Position numbers and translations under genes: made by a program
Shown: positions 16,584 to 24,643 of the stretch, piece by piece
Layout: each line of letters begins with the position of its first letter
Position numbering within the stretch: the first letter of the stretch is position 1
The notes under the pieces: generated by a model
The model's input: the letters and a program-made list of their open reading frames with translations, nothing else
Told to the model about the DNA's origin: nothing
Database searches by the model: none
Assembly: GCA_036400075.1 (NCBI GenBank)
Contig: DASWLV010000133.1
Span: forward strand, 1 to 32,009
Direction: 5' to 3'
DNA: 32,009 nucleotides
Origin: JALZCH01 sp036400075
GTDB lineage: Bacteria > Acidobacteriota > Blastocatellia > Pyrinomonadales > Pyrinomonadaceae

Positions 16584-16614
16584 CCGCGAAGCTTTAAAAC
16601 TTCGCGGTTTTTTT
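16584..16614 (+). terminator. Rho-independent terminator
   Basis: CCGCGAAG (16584-16591) and CTTCGCGG (16600-16607) form an 8-bp stem with an 8-nt loop, followed by seven T residues (16608-16614). It ends the VIT/vWA transcript and insulates the downstream aldehyde dehydrogenase operon. Confidence 0.9.
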
Positions 16615-16758
16615 GCGCTTCGACTTTTGATTTAGCGCGACAAAATCAAATAAATTCAAAGTTTTGCTACAATTGTATTTGCAAACCTAACATAGTTTGA
16701 AATCGGTGAAGTTTTAAACCATTGTGAATTCGAGCCGTGTTAAAAGGGAGAAAATCTG

Positions 16759-18351
16759 ATGGCTGCTGTGCTGACATTCGATAAAACGAGCGAGAAGCGA
16801 ATCGAGGAAATTGTTTCTTACAATCCGGCGACCGGCGCGGAAATCGGGCGCGTCCGAAACGCAAACAGAGAAGCGGTTTTTGCCGCTGTCGAAAAGGCTC
16901 GCGCGGCTTTTAAAATTTGGCGCGTGACTTCATTTGCGGAACGTAAACGAATTGTGTTGCAGGCGCGCGATGTTATTCTGTCGGAAATGGACGAAATCGC
17001 GCGGCTTATCTCCGAAGAAATGGGAAAGCCAGTAGCGGAAGCGTTCTCCACTGAAATCGCTCCCGTCTTGGATTTAATGCAGTATTTCGCCCGCAGCACT
17101 CAGAAATTATTAAAATCGGAAAAAATCAACATCGGTCAATTAGCTTTTCTTGGGCGTTCTTCTCGAATCGTTTATCAACCGCTCGGCGTTGTCGGAATTA
17201 TCTCGCCGTGGAATTATCCGCTGGCTATTCCACTCGGCGAGGTGACAATGGCTTTGATGGCTGGCAACTCGGTCGTTTTAAAACCGAGCGAACTGACGCC
17301 TTTTGTCGGTTTGAAAATCGGCGAAGTTTTTCAAAAAGCCGGACTACCAGAAAACGTTTTACAAATCATCACGGGCGACGGACGAACCGGCGCGGCTTTG
17401 GTCGAAGCTGGCGTGAACAAAATTATGTTTACGGGCAGCGTCGCTACCGGAAAGAAAATTGCAGAAGCCGCTGCTAAAACTTTGACGCCGGTTGTGCTGG
17501 AACTGGGCGGCAAAGACCCGATGATTGTTTTGGAAGATGCAAATCTTGAAACAACGGCGCAAGCCGCCGTCTGGGGCGCGTTTGCCAATTCGGGACAAAC
17601 CTGCGCTTCGGTCGAGCGGCTTTACGTTCACGAAAAAATTGCGCCCGAATTTATCGAGAGAGTTGTTGAACTCACAAAAAAACTGCGGCAAAACATCGGC
17701 ATTGAAAACGAGACGGAAATCGGCTCGATGGTTTCCCAAAAACAACTCGAAATGGTTGAAAATCACGTCTGCGATGCAAGAGAAAATGGAGCGCAAATTT
17801 TAACCGGCGGAAAACGAAACGAAAATTTTGCCGGCGCGTTTTATGAGCCTACGGTTTTAACCAATGTTGACCATAGTTTTCGAGCAATTCGAGAGGAAAC
17901 CTTCGGTCCGACATTGCCGATTATGACTTTTAAAACTGAGGACGAAGCCGTTAAACTGGCAAACGATTCCGAATTCGGGCTGACGGCGAGCATTTGGACT
18001 AAAAATATCGAAAAAGGCAAACGAATTGCCGAAAAAATTGAAGCCGGAACCATTACGGTGAACGAAGTCGTTTACACTCACGGCGTTGCGCAAACCCCTT
18101 GGGGCGGCGTCAAAAACAGCGGATACGGCAGAACGCACGGCAAAATGGGTTTAATGGAACTGGTCACGCCGCAACATATTCACGTCAACCGCATTACGCA
18201 GATTCCCGATGTTTGGTGGTTCAATTATTCGCCGGACGCAGTTAATCTTTTTCGCGGTTTAGCCCGGAATTTTGCTGCCGGCTCGCTTTTCAGAACCGCG
18301 CGCGTCTTGCCGCAAATGCTCAAAAGAATAAAGGAACACTGTCGGAAATAA
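16759..18351 (+). CDS. NAD(P)-dependent aldehyde dehydrogenase
   Basis: 530 residues with the whole ALDH fold and active site: P-W-N152-Y-P, F-T-G-S-V-A-T-G (Rossmann turn, 224-231), catalytic base E248 in L-E-L-G-G-K, and nucleophile C282 in N-S-G-Q-T-C. The E-E-T-F-G-P-T-L-P-I-M motif is also present. It oxidises an aldehyde to the acid; the succinate-semialdehyde, medium-chain and aromatic classes cannot be separated by eye. The C-terminal 45 residues (W-W-F-N-Y then L-F-R-G-L-A-R...) extend beyond the usual catalytic end and are basic and amphipathic, perhaps for membrane contact. AAGGGAG lies about 8 nt before the ATG. Its TAA overlaps the next ATG (TAATG), so it is translationally coupled to the hydrolase. 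Confidence 0.93.
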   Translation: MAAVLTFDKTSEKRIEEIVSYNPATGAEIGRVRNANREAVFAAVEKARAAFKIWRVTSFAERKRIVLQARDVILSEMDEIARLISEEMGKPVAEAFSTEIAPVLDLMQYFARSTQKLLKSEKINIGQLAFLGRSSRIVYQPLGVVGIISPWNYPLAIPLGEVTMALMAGNSVVLKPSELTPFVGLKIGEVFQKAGLPENVLQIITGDGRTGAALVEAGVNKIMFTGSVATGKKIAEAAAKTLTPVVLELGGKDPMIVLEDANLETTAQAAVWGAFANSGQTCASVERLYVHEKIAPEFIERVVELTKKLRQNIGIENETEIGSMVSQKQLEMVENHVCDARENGAQILTGGKRNENFAGAFYEPTVLTNVDHSFRAIREETFGPTLPIMTFKTEDEAVKLANDSEFGLTASIWTKNIEKGKRIAEKIEAGTITVNEVVYTHGVAQTPWGGVKNSGYGRTHGKMGLMELVTPQHIHVNRITQIPDVWWFNYSPDAVNLFRGLARNFAAGSLFRTARVLPQMLKRIKEHCRK

Positions 18352-19382
18352 TGCCTCTCAAACGCTATTTTCATCGCCGCGAACGATATTTCGCCAGCCT
18401 TAATGACAATCGTGCCGTGCGCCCCTTTGAATGGGGAAAAGAATTTGCCGACTCTGCTTTTCTCTCCGATTCAAATGGCGCTTCGCCCGCTTCGTTTTGG
18501 AAACATTATTCTGAAAACGCCGTGAAAAACAGCGACCAATTTTTCGCTTTGTCTGAAATCTCTGATTTAAAATTCGAGGCTCCGAATCTAACTTGGACAA
18601 GCCAAATCGAAACCGCTTCTCCCGAAAACAATATCGCCCGCGCCCGCTTTTTTCCGGTTGATAAAAACCAAAAGAAAAAACGCGCGGTCGTCGTTTTGCC
18701 GCATTGGAACGCGCCGCCGGAAAGCTATTTTGCTTTGTCCAAAGTTTTAAACCGCATCGGAATCGCGGCTTTGCGTCTAACACTGCCTTATCACGAAGAG
18801 CGCCGCCCGCCCGAAACCAATCGCGCAGATTATCTGGTTAGCCCCAACATCGGGCGCACATTGCAATCAATTCGACAAGCCGTTTTAGATACAAAAGCCG
18901 CAGTCGCTTGGCTAAAAATGCAGGGTTATGAACGGATCGGAATTGTCGGCACGAGTATCGGCTCGTGTACCGCTTTTCTGACGATGGTTCACAACGAGGA
19001 TATAAATGTCGGAGTTTTTAATCACGTTTCGAGTTATGTAGGAGACGTTACCTGGCGCGGAATTTCAACTCAGCATGTCCGGCGCGGATTGGAAAATCAT
19101 GTGTCGCTCGAAGAATTGCGCGAATTTTGGCTTCCTGTCAGCCCCGCTGCTTATTTTGAGAAATTAAAACATCAGCCGCCGCGCCGGATGCGATATATTT
19201 TTGCGCGTTATGATTTAACGTTTCCGATTGATTTATCGCGTCAAACCATTGCGGCATTCAAAAAACACGGCATTCGCCACGACAGAACCGTATTGCCCTG
19301 CGGACATTACACTTTGGGCGAAGCGCCGTGGGTTTATCTGGACGGCTGGAAAATCGTTTCTTATTTTCGCAGGCATTTGTAA
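18351..19382 (+). CDS. Alpha/beta hydrolase (possibly ABHD18-like)
   Basis: 343 residues with an alpha/beta-hydrolase core. The oxyanion strand V-V-V-L-P-H-W-N-A-P is followed by R-L-T-L-P-Y-H, the nucleophile elbow G-T-S202-I-G-S, a likely acid D288 in A-R-Y-D-L-T-F-P, and H319 in P-C-G-H-Y-T-L-G. The N-terminal 80 residues form a long lead before the core. The H-W-N and P-Y-H-E-E-R-R motifs suggest the family of uncharacterised hydrolases related to ABHD18 (DUF2048), but this is tentative. The substrate is unknown. It is coupled to the aldehyde dehydrogenase by a 1-nt overlap, which suggests a shared pathway such as ester cleavage feeding alcohol/aldehyde oxidation, and is followed by the SpoIIM-like gene after 12 nt. 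Confidence 0.82.
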   Translation: MPLKRYFHRRERYFASLNDNRAVRPFEWGKEFADSAFLSDSNGASPASFWKHYSENAVKNSDQFFALSEISDLKFEAPNLTWTSQIETASPENNIARARFFPVDKNQKKKRAVVVLPHWNAPPESYFALSKVLNRIGIAALRLTLPYHEERRPPETNRADYLVSPNIGRTLQSIRQAVLDTKAAVAWLKMQGYERIGIVGTSIGSCTAFLTMVHNEDINVGVFNHVSSYVGDVTWRGISTQHVRRGLENHVSLEELREFWLPVSPAAYFEKLKHQPPRRMRYIFARYDLTFPIDLSRQTIAAFKKHGIRHDRTVLPCGHYTLGEAPWVYLDGWKIVSYFRRHL

Positions 19383-19394
19383 AATCAACTGAAG

Positions 19395-20378
19395 ATGCTC
19401 GACAAATTTATCAACAAACGCAAAAACAATTGGCAGCGGCTCGAAGATTTATTGTCTCTGGTCGAATCGGCGACTTTGCGCGGTTTGAGCCGGGAAGAGA
19501 TTCGAGAACTTGGACAGCTTTACCGCCGCGCAGCTTCGGATTTAGCGATTGCGCGTGCGGAGTCGCGCGACCCAAAGCTGGTTAATTATTTGAATAGCTT
19601 AGTGATACGTGCTCACGGTCAAATTTATCGCGCCGAAAATCAGGGATTTGGTTTAATCAAAAATTTTTTCCTGCGCGACTTTCCTCAAACATTCCGAAAA
19701 ATCTGGGTTTTTACCGCAATTTCGTTTCTCACTTTTGCGCTGTCAGCGATTCTGGCATTTGCCGCAACCTGGCAAAATATTGATTTCGCCGAAACAATCG
19801 GCACTTACGATATTCGTTACGAGGTTGAGGACGAGCGTCGTTGGTGGCTTGAACTGAACAAAAGCAATCAAATCGGTTCGGCGGCAATTTTGACCAATAA
19901 TATTATGGTCACGTTTTACGCTTTTTCTTACGGCGCTTTTTTTGCTCTCGGAACGCTCTATATCATCGGGATGAACGGCGCTTTTTTGGGTTCGATTTTC
20001 GCCATCTGTTATCAGCTTAACCCGCCTTTTGGCAATGATTTGCTCTTTTTCGTCGTGGCTCACGGCGTGATTGAGCTTTCATGTATTTTCATCTGCGGCG
20101 GCGCGGGAATGATGATTGGTTACTCGATTCTCGTGCCCGGCGATTTATCGCGGATCGAGGCTCTGAAGAAAAGCGGCGTCGAAGCCGTTAAAGTCGTTGT
20201 CGGATGCGCTTTTTTGCTTGTGATTGCCGGAATTATCGAAGGTTTTGTTTCGCCTGCCGCAATCAACCCCGCCATCAAAGTTGGAATTGGTTTGACGACT
20301 GGAATCGCGATGTATTCTTATTTGCTTTTTGCCGGGCGCATTCGTGATTCAGAGCAAACCGCGCTCTTTAACTCGTAG
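19395..20378 (+). CDS. SpoIIM-like (stage II sporulation protein M family) membrane protein
   Basis: 327 residues. A hydrophilic, charged N-terminal region of about 100 residues (L-Y-R-R-A-A-S-D-L-A-I-A-R motif) precedes about five membrane helices. Helix and loop motifs T-N-N-I-M-V-T-F-Y-A-F, G-A-F-F-A-L-G-T, G-M-N-G-A-F-L-G and V-A-H-G-V-I-E-L-S are typical of the SpoIIM/DUF95 family. In non-sporulating bacteria such proteins often sit with RDD, DUF4129, MoxR and DUF58 genes in a membrane-associated module of unknown role. Here a DUF58 gene is next door but convergent, and the two coding regions overlap by 30 nt at their 3' ends. No sporulation function is implied. Confidence 0.87.
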   Translation: MLDKFINKRKNNWQRLEDLLSLVESATLRGLSREEIRELGQLYRRAASDLAIARAESRDPKLVNYLNSLVIRAHGQIYRAENQGFGLIKNFFLRDFPQTFRKIWVFTAISFLTFALSAILAFAATWQNIDFAETIGTYDIRYEVEDERRWWLELNKSNQIGSAAILTNNIMVTFYAFSYGAFFALGTLYIIGMNGAFLGSIFAICYQLNPPFGNDLLFFVVAHGVIELSCIFICGGAGMMIGYSILVPGDLSRIEALKKSGVEAVKVVVGCAFLLVIAGIIEGFVSPAAINPAIKVGIGLTTGIAMYSYLLFAGRIRDSEQTALFNS

Positions 20379-21668
20379 ATATGTTTCAAGTAAAGACGGG
20401 GCGAGAGTTCGCCTCGTAACGTCCAAAGCTAATCCGCCTTGCGTCTCGACGTTTTTTAGTGCCGTTTCTCTCTGAAATAAAATTTCTTCCGCAACTGATT
20501 GGGTAAAAAGACTTCTGGCAGAATTCGGTTCATCTTGCACGACCATTCGCAAATCTCTGTCACCGATAGTCACAACAAGAGGTAAATGTCTGGGTCGCAA
20601 TAGTTTGAGAGAAGTAAGCAGCTCTTTTGAGCCTTCTTCATCAACCAAATCGGTTAAAATTACAACAAACGAGCGACGCTTTACATTTGCAGAAATGAAT
20701 TGAAACGCCCGCGGATATGAAGGCTCTACCATTTCAGGCTTCACGTCGTGGAGAGCTTCAAGTACTCCTTCAAATTGTTCAGTTCCTTTTTTGGGAGGAA
20801 GAAATTTCTTGATTCTACGTCCGAAAACTAAAATGCCGACGTTATCTCCGCCCCGTGCGGCGGCTGACATCAATGCGAGGGCTGCCTGAATAGCCGTGTC
20901 TAGCTTTGTCTCGTTTTCAATGCGTCCCGTCATTAAACGACCCGCATCCAACGCAATAATAACAGTTTGGTCGCGCTCGATTTGGTATTGACGGGTTACC
21001 AATTTGCCCCGCCGCGCAGTTGCCGTCCATGAAAGATGCCGTAGCTCGTCGCCGCGCACATAATCGCGAAGTGACTCGAAATCCCTTCCCTCGCCGCGCA
21101 AAATAGCCCGGCGGTTGACCGCAACCAATGATTTTGCTCCTAGCGCCGCTAATTCGATTTCTCGCGCTCGCCGCATATTTGGATAAACTTTAACGGCTGT
21201 TTCGGTTCTTATTTCGCTCTGAACCCAAACTAAACCGAGACTTGATAAATGACGGACAATGGTCTTTCCAAATTCAAAATGCCCCCGTTCAGTCGGCGTT
21301 AATCCATAAAAGAAATTAGCGGTAGTTTTTGGCGGGATTGATATAAATCCCTCTCTTTTACCCGTTAATTTCATTTCAGTTGGGTATTCGTCTTTTAAAA
21401 TTATTCTGAAAGAATGGGAGCTGTTATTTTCGATTTTTAGATTTACTTCCGTTTCATCACCAATTGCAAACCGTTTGTTAAATTCGCGTTGAAATGTTAT
21501 TTCTGCGGGTAAACTGCTTATTCGACGATCTATCAGAGCCAGCAGAATTAAGAACAAATCAAATCCAAGAACAATCCATCTGAGTTGCGGAAAATTCCAT
21601 GAAAGTGAAAGAGCTATAAATCCGCAGCTTAGCCAAATAAAGAAGTATTTACTAAAAACAAAATTCAT
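20349..21668 (-). CDS. DUF58 domain-containing membrane protein
   Basis: 439 residues. Two membrane helices near the N-terminus (about 8-45) precede a beta domain. The DUF58 signature is G-R-D-F-E-S-L-R-D-Y-V-R-G-D-E-L-R-H-L-S-W followed by T-A-R-R-G-K-L-V-T-R-Q-Y. The segment after it has a vWA-like arrangement (I-I-A-L-D-A-G-R, G-D-N-V-G-I-L-V-F, V-I-L-T-D-L-V-D). DUF58 proteins usually pair with MoxR ATPases, and none is in the window. The gene starts 11 nt after the selD stop and so belongs to the parAB-selD transcript; its 3' end overlaps the SpoIIM-like gene. Its codon composition is AT-rich like selD and parAB. Confidence 0.9.
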   Translation of the reverse strand: MNFVFSKYFFIWLSCGFIALSLSWNFPQLRWIVLGFDLFLILLALIDRRISSLPAEITFQREFNKRFAIGDETEVNLKIENNSSHSFRIILKDEYPTEMKLTGKREGFISIPPKTTANFFYGLTPTERGHFEFGKTIVRHLSSLGLVWVQSEIRTETAVKVYPNMRRAREIELAALGAKSLVAVNRRAILRGEGRDFESLRDYVRGDELRHLSWTATARRGKLVTRQYQIERDQTVIIALDAGRLMTGRIENETKLDTAIQAALALMSAAARGGDNVGILVFGRRIKKFLPPKKGTEQFEGVLEALHDVKPEMVEPSYPRAFQFISANVKRRSFVVILTDLVDEEGSKELLTSLKLLRPRHLPLVVTIGDRDLRMVVQDEPNSARSLFTQSVAEEILFQRETALKNVETQGGLALDVTRRTLAPSLLETYLRVKERGLL

Positions 21669-21679
21669 TTGATAGTTTT

Positions 21680-22705
21680 TTAGAATACCTCTATTAAATA
21701 ATTCGACTTCGGTCCGACTTCCCCAATAATTACTGCATCCGAAAATTCGGATATAAACCTTATGGCTCGCTCTTTTTCCAAACTTATCAACAATCCACCC
21801 GCTGTCTGCGGATCAAAAAGCGCACTTTGTGTTTCACGTTTTACATTTTCATCAAAAAATATTGTTTCACCAACATACTTTCGGTTATTTATGTCTCCCC
21901 GGGTTAGCATTCCTTCTGAAATCAATTCTAAAACATCAGGTAATAGCGGCACTTTGTTTGAATCTATTTGAATTGTCACATTACTTGCCAGCGCCATTTC
22001 AAATGTGTGTCCGAGCAAACCAAATCCGGTCACGTCAGTGCAGGAATTAGCTCCGACTTTTTGCATTATCTCGGAAGGAATTCTAGCGGATGAGGTCATA
22101 GCTCTGATTGCAGCTTCGGCTGTTTCTTCCCGTGCGACTCCGCGTTTAACCGCGGTGTTGATTGCTCCGGTTCCAATTGGTTTGGTAATAATTAAAACGT
22201 CTCCGGCTTTTGCACCGGCGTTTGTAATAACTTTTTCAGGATGAATAATACCAGTCACTGAATAACCGAATTTGATTTCCTGATCGTCAACTGAATGCCC
22301 GCCAAGCACAACTACGGATTCTGCATTGAGTGCTTTTTGACCTCCGCTTAATATTTCACCCAGCACATCCCAATCGCCTTTTTGCGGGTAACAAACAATT
22401 GAAAGCGCCGTCAAAGGCTTTCCGCCCATTGCATAAATATCGTTAAGCGAGTTTATTGCCGCAATTCTTCCATAGATTTCAGGATCATCCGCGACCGGCG
22501 TAAAAAAATCAACAGTTTGGACTAGAGCCGTTTCATCTGAAAGGCGAAAAACTCCCGCGTCGTCGGCAGTTTCATAGCCGACAATCACGTTTGTCATATC
22601 TTGCATAGGTAGCTGGCTCAAAACTTGAGCCAAATCGCTTGGTGCGAGTTTTGCAACTCAACCGGCGCAAGAAACCGTTTCAGTTAAACGCTTTTTCTTC
22701 TCCAT
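21680..22705 (-). CDS. selD: Selenide, water dikinase, itself a selenoprotein (UGA = Sec at codon 16)
   Basis: Read from the ATG at 22705, the 341-residue product has the complete SelD N-terminus: T-V-S-C13-A-G-U16-V-A-K19-L-A-P-S-D-L-A-Q-V-L. The in-frame UGA at 22660-22658 falls where E. coli SelD has catalytic Cys17, and K19 matches its essential Lys20. The rest is a full SelD: D-D-A-G-V-F, V-Q-T-V-D-F-F-T-P, N-S-L-N-D-I-Y-A-M-G-G, G-G-H-S-V, D-V-T-G-F-G-L-L-G-H and D-P-Q-T-A-G-G. It makes selenophosphate from selenide and ATP for selenocysteine tRNA or selenouridine. A conventional caller would start at the TTG at 22633 and lose the active site. A hairpin suited to a bacterial SECIS follows the UGA. 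parB ends 7 nt upstream and DUF58 starts 11 nt downstream. Confidence 0.95.
21830..21845. other. parS-like 16-mer inside selD
   Basis: TGTTTCACGTTTTACA is identical to the outer 16 nt of each arm of the 24581-24633 palindrome and matches canonical parS TGTTTCACGTGAAACA at 13 of 16 positions. A further TGTTTCAC lies at 21863-21870. ParB of this organism may bind here; no binding is shown. Confidence 0.45.
22614..22660 (-). promoter_or_regulatory. Bacterial SECIS candidate downstream of the selD UGA
   Basis: On the coding strand TGGCTCAA pairs with TTGAGCCA (22632-22614), an 8-bp stem with a GTT apical loop (or 7 bp with AGTTT). The loop G-U lies 34-35 nt after the UGA, within the 16-37 nt range reported for bacterial SECIS elements, which SelB recognises through a GU-containing apical loop. 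Assignment of the exact fold is inference. Confidence 0.72.
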
Positions 22706-22712
22706 ATAAAAT

Positions 22713-23597
22713 TCAACTAGCCTTTTCCATCAGCATTAAAAGCTGAAAAATTCTGTCTAAATCAGCTTCGCTATAATATTCAAATTCAATCTTTCCACCA
22801 GTTCCCCGTCCGTCAGGCGCAATTTTCACTTTTGTTCCGAATCTTCTTCGCAGCTTTTCTTCCGCTGCACGAACATTTGCGTCAACAGCTTTTGATTTTC
22901 TTTCCTTTGAGATGGTTTTCTCGACGCTTTCGCCTGCCGCAACTCTCTTAATCATTCGCTCAGTTTCACGTACTGAAAGCGACATTTCCATTATACTTCT
23001 GGCGACACGGCGTTGCGCACCGTGGTCTTCTACTCCAAGCAAGGCGCGGGCGTGACCCACCGTAATTTTTTCTTCTTCAACCAGTTTCTGAATATCTTCC
23101 GGCAAACGAAGCATTCTCAAATAATTTGCAATTAAAACTCTATCTTTTCCGACTCGATTGGCGACCATTTCCTGGGTCAAGCCAAGAGTTTTGATTAGTT
23201 TTTGATAAGCGCGAGCTTCTTCCATCGAATTAAGCTCATGCCTTTGAATATTTTCAATTAGCGCTAATTCAAGCAGCTTTTCGTCTGAAACTTCACGAAT
23301 AACCGCCGGAATCTTTTTAAAACCTGCTTTTTGTGCAGCGCGCCAACGACGTTCTCCGGCAACGATTTCATACTTATTATTTTTGTTCCGGCGCAGTATT
23401 ATCGGCTGAATTATTCCATTTTCTTTGATAGATTGAGTTAACTCTCCGAGCCTGTCCTCATCAAATCTGGTTCGAGGCTGTTCTTTGTTCGGTTCAATTA
23501 AATCTATATCAATTTCGCGCAGCTCTTCATTTGTACCGCGCTCATCTTCCGGCACTAATGCGCTTAAGCCTCTACCTAAAGCCATTTTTTTACTCAT
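22713..23597 (-). CDS. parB: Chromosome-partitioning protein ParB (Spo0J)
   Basis: 294 residues, normal for chromosomal ParB. The N-terminal L-G-R-G-L-S-A-L is the ParA-stimulating peptide region. A CTP-binding/clamp domain carries I-x-P-N-x-x-Q-P-R, G81-E-R-R-W-R-A-A88 and E115-N-I-Q-R119. A helix-turn-helix near 139-165 (L-T-Q-E-M-V-A-N-R-V-G-K) reads parS, and a C-terminal dimerisation segment ends in L-D-R-I-F-Q-L-L. ParB loads on parS, spreads as a CTP-dependent clamp and works with ParA to segregate origins. The start ATG overlaps the parA stop by 8 nt (ATGAGTAA). selD starts 7 nt after its stop, an unusual partner. Confidence 0.96.
   Translation of the reverse strand: MSKKMALGRGLSALVPEDERGTNEELREIDIDLIEPNKEQPRTRFDEDRLGELTQSIKENGIIQPIILRRNKNNKYEIVAGERRWRAAQKAGFKKIPAVIREVSDEKLLELALIENIQRHELNSMEEARAYQKLIKTLGLTQEMVANRVGKDRVLIANYLRMLRLPEDIQKLVEEEKITVGHARALLGVEDHGAQRRVARSIMEMSLSVRETERMIKRVAAGESVEKTISKERKSKAVDANVRAAEEKLRRRFGTKVKIAPDGRGTGGKIEFEYYSEADLDRIFQLLMLMEKAS
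22973..22981. other. parS half-site-like GTTTCACGT within parB
   Basis: The 9-mer GTTTCACGT is the left and central part of parS; the right half (ACTGAA) does not match. parS sites inside parB/spo0J genes are known, for example in Bacillus subtilis. As a single half-match this is weak and is listed because of the cluster around parAB. Confidence 0.25.
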
Positions 23598-24351
23598 GAC
23601 TTAAAATCTCCTTTGCTAACTGTAAATAACTTTCGGCTCCGCGTGATCGAATATCATAAAGAATAATCGGTTTTCCGTGACTTGGGGCTTCAGCCAGTCG
23701 AACATTTCTCGGAATAACGGTTTGCAATACCTGTTTCCCGTAAAAATCCCGCAAATCATTGGCAACTGCTGTCGAAAGATTAGTTCGCTCATCGTACATT
23801 GTCAAAAGTAACCCTTCGATTATAAGCTGGGGATTTAACCCCCTGCGCAAACGTGCCAATGTGTCAAATAATTCAGTAACTCCTTCAAGCGCATAATACT
23901 CGCATTGGATTGGAACTAACAGTGAATCAGCCGCTGTTAAGCCGTTAAGCGTCAGCAGGCTCAGCGAAGGGGGACAATCAATAATAATATAATCGTATTT
24001 ATCTTTTAAAGGCTGTAAAACTTCTCTAAGGCGATATTCTCTGCGCAATGCATCAACCAACTCAATCTCTGCCCCTGCTAAGTTTTTATCAGAGGGTAAG
24101 ACCCACAGCAGAGGTAATTCTGTCGGTTGAATCGCGTTTTCCGGCGCGTCATTTAAAACTAAAGCGTGATACAAGCTCCGGCGCTTTATACCGCGCTCAA
24201 TTCCCGCGCCAGAGCTGGCGTTTGCTTGCGGGTCTGCGTCAACAAGCAATACTTTTTTTTCTTCGACTGCGAGTGCTGCGGCGAGATTAACGGCTGTGGT
24301 TGTTTTCCCAACTCCGCCCTTTTGATTGGCGACGGCAATGATTTTTCCCAT
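23590..24351 (-). CDS. parA: Chromosome-partitioning ATPase ParA (Soj)
   Basis: 253 residues. The deviant Walker A motif K11-G-G-V-G-K-T-T is at the N-terminus, followed by the L-L-V-D-A-D-P-Q-A-N (Walker A') and Y-I-I-I-D-C-P-P-S-L (Walker B) motifs. It is a small Soj-type ParA without an N-terminal HTH, as expected for chromosomal systems. It forms ATP-dependent dimers on the nucleoid and is released by ParB. It is the first gene of parAB-selD-DUF58, and the 292 nt upstream separates it from mnmG. Confidence 0.97.
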   Translation of the reverse strand: MGKIIAVANQKGGVGKTTTAVNLAAALAVEEKKVLLVDADPQANASSGAGIERGIKRRSLYHALVLNDAPENAIQPTELPLLWVLPSDKNLAGAEIELVDALRREYRLREVLQPLKDKYDYIIIDCPPSLSLLTLNGLTAADSLLVPIQCEYYALEGVTELFDTLARLRRGLNPQLIIEGLLLTMYDERTNLSTAVANDLRDFYGKQVLQTVIPRNVRLAEAPSHGKPIILYDIRSRGAESYLQLAKEILSHE

Positions 24352-24580
24352 TCTATAAATTTCCCGCTTTTCTATTTTAGCGTTTGCCTCGAAAAACTAA
24401 CATATTTTGAAGTTTTTTACACTTCTGCATATTTATTACTAAAAGATTACATTGTCTTTTATCCGTTATTCTAAAAACTATCACGAAATTTCTCAGTGAT
24501 GGCAAATAGGGATTAGGAAATAAATATACATCCTTTTTTCAAATAAGGGAGTAATTCAATTAAATTTAATCTCTGAGCCG

Positions 24581-24633
24581 ATGTTTCACGTTTTACAATT
24601 TTCAATTATTGAAAATTGTAAAACGTGAAACAT
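24581..24633. repeat. Perfect 53-nt palindrome with parS half-sites at its ends
   Basis: Two 26-nt arms are exact reverse complements around a single T (24607). The outer parts are TGTTTCACGT (24582-24591) and ACGTGAAACA (24623-24632), the two halves of canonical parS, here split by 31 nt. Each arm also reads TGTTTCACGTTTTACA, 13 of 16 to parS. It lies 10 nt after the mnmG stop and 230 nt before parA. It may be a ParB site and could extrude as a cruciform. It lacks a U-run on either side, so is not a normal terminator. The remainder of the 24352-24643 gap is AT-rich with no gene and no clear DnaA box. Confidence 0.8.
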
Positions 24634-24643
24634 TCAAAACAAA

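Noticed and set aside
19909..19919. TCACGTTTTAC shared with the parS-like 16-mer, inside the SpoIIM-like gene
   Set aside because: Lacks the TGTTT half and is explained by coding sequence; likely chance.
22631..22633. TTG start of an uninterrupted selD frame
   Set aside because: It would delete the catalytic S-C-A-G-U-x-x-K segment; upstream codons match SelD perfectly through the UGA.
24482..24503. ATCAC/GTGAT dyad around GAAATTTC
   Set aside because: Only five paired bases around an 11-nt centre; too weak to call an operator.
24581..24633. Palindrome as a terminator of mnmG
   Set aside because: The stem is followed by no U-run in either direction and its ends match parS halves better.
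24352..24643. Possible replication origin between parA and mnmG
   Set aside because: AT-rich and well placed, but no cluster of TTATCCACA-type DnaA boxes was seen; the best match, TTATCCGTT, differs at three positions.
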